From positions 21,049,001 through 21,113,000 of the forward strand of contig NC_059478.1 of assembly GCF_018139145.2 (NCBI RefSeq): 64,000 bases of DNA. Direction: 5' to 3'. Of this stretch, positions 62,807 through 64,000 are shown piece after piece. A model generated the notes under the pieces. That model was given only the letters and a program-made list of their open reading frames with translations. It made no database searches and was not told where the DNA came from. The stretch comes from Gymnogyps californianus. Its lineage: Eukaryota; Chordata; Aves; Accipitriformes; Cathartidae. The translations under genes and the position numbers were made by a program. Position 1 is the stretch's first letter, and the number at the start of each line of letters is the position of its first letter.

Positions 62807-63983
62807 GCAGGTTTTTTTGTTCTCATGACTCCAAATCATTACTTAAATTCATTGCTGATATACATCCTTTTGTTTCTAATGAGCTTAATCCTTGGGGTTT
62901 TGTTGTTCACTAACCTAATATTAGCACTGTCCCTCTGTGGCCATGTACAGGATATGTCACTTTTTTCAAAGTCAGATTTGTAGAGCTATTCTGACTTTTG
63001 TCACTTTTAACAACTCTGGAAGGACAAAAAATATTTTAAAAGGTATAATTCCAATGGTGGTACAGTGCAGCACAAGTCTGTAAGATGACTCTTGAAAACC
63101 AAGGTATTGTTACAGTATATCATTATCTGGACATTTGTCATAGAACAGGTTTTCATAATAAGCTTCAAAGAAGGTGGAAGCCCAGATCTAAGCTTCAGGT
63201 TTTTCAGAAGTACTTCTATAACAGGAGCTTTATATTCTCTGCACTTTGACCAGTAATCTCCACACGACCATTAAGGTTGAAATAAAGCTGGTTTCTCTAT
63301 CTCACAATGTAAGGTGAAACTAAAAAGACTGAATTTTAAATCTTTTATTCTATTTTATGTCATTTAAATCCCTATTGCTTCCCTGAATTTCCCTTAATCT
63401 ATCTGTTATAATGTACTGAAATTAGAGGTGGGGCATAATTACCTGTGAAACACCAAATCCCTTTCAGTAGGTTTATTAAAGATAAAAGGATACCAAACCT
63501 GAAACAGGTTAAGGAGATCATGGAGAATGCTGGACCAGCAAACCACTTTTGTAGTTTGGATTCCAAGTGAAATGTCATTAAAATAGCCTTTTTCACAGCA
63601 TTACAACATGAACCAGGTCCATGGTTGTTCCCAGAATGCAGGCTGAACGAAGAGTCTATTCATAATGCAGTTAACTCCTACATTTCATGGGTTTACAAGT
63701 TTTTGAGGTTCGCCCATCGTGCCTCTAGGAGCTTTAACTCCAACTCTTGAATACCTTATATTTCCAGACAGACTGAGTAAATAACAAACAGACAGTACAT
63801 TTCACTTAATTGTCTTACGGTTGTGTACACAAACGGACATATTTTTAAAGCATTAAACAGGCAAAAAGATGAGAAATTTTTACGTCTCACTCAGTTTTTG
63901 TGGCTTAATTTTTTTAGAGGTAACCAGAAAGATTTGTGCAAGTTTTATGTAAAATTCATAGCTATCTCTGTGATCAAATTTTT

Positions 63984-63996
63984 TGTGTGTGTGTGT
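63984..63996. repeat. Short (GT)n repeat
   Basis: Six to seven GT steps after a T run at the window edge, the same pattern as at 62793-62806. Confidence 0.8.
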
Positions 63997-64000
63997 TCAT

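Larger units (their letters stand above)
60531..64000. other. Unique AT-rich non-coding DNA
   Basis: No gene or mobile element is recognised. Short GT-repeat tracts lie at about 62793-62806 and 63984-63996. The remaining open frames (79 codons or fewer) show no domain. The window ends within ordinary non-coding sequence. Confidence 0.55.

Noticed and set aside
1..64000. CRISPR arrays, bacterial operons, insertion sequences or prophage
   Set aside because: No regularly spaced direct repeats with unique spacers, no tightly packed genes and no bacterial ribosome-binding sites; the repeats are vertebrate (CR1, LTR).

Overview
The window looks like a gene-poor, AT-rich (roughly 60-65% A+T) stretch of a bird nuclear chromosome, most probably from a neoavian or passerine species. 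The evidence is the repeat content: two fragments of CR1 LINE reverse transcriptase (one keeping the typical avian CR1 3' tail) and two solo LTRs that I recognise as endogenous-retrovirus LTR families common in songbird and other neoavian genomes. I see no bacterial-type genes, no operons, no rRNA or tRNA, and no complete protein-coding gene. Nearly all ATG-started open frames are the length expected by chance in AT-rich DNA. The longest (58 kb) is an artefact of a GC-rich tandem repeat inside an LTR.

Layout. 1-24 kb: unique AT-rich DNA with simple repeats and a pair of CTCF-like motifs near 7.6 kb. 24.0-25.3 kb: two CR1 fragments of different subfamilies in the same orientation; the second has lost its middle and joins reverse transcriptase directly to the 3' end. 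25.3-34 kb: unique DNA with a G-quadruplex-type motif (25.88 kb), an 11-bp perfect inverted repeat containing TTGCAT-like half sites (28.5 kb) and a minus-strand open frame that looks coding-like (30.7-30.96 kb). 34.6-34.8 kb: the best exon candidate, a 157-nt open stretch between a textbook 3' splice site and a GTGAGT donor. 44.0-45.6 kb: two diverged copies of a TAAT-rich element of about 180 bp, 1.35 kb apart, which none of the repeat families I recognise explains. This is the most interesting signal here. 50.4-51.0 kb: overlapping open frames and a cluster of AT palindromes. 57.6-58.7 kb: a 1,124-bp solo LTR on the minus strand with a roughly 46-bp internal minisatellite. 59.9-60.5 kb: a 587-bp solo LTR on the plus strand. 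Both LTRs have TG...CA ends and perfect 5-bp target-site duplications, and they share a similar 3' end.

Interpretation. The window is intergenic or deep-intronic. Possible function would lie in regulatory DNA (the duplicated element, CTCF-like motifs), an unannotated transcript using the 34.6-kb exon, or promoter activity of the two LTRs. These are inferences; conservation, RNA-seq and repeat-library searches were not available.
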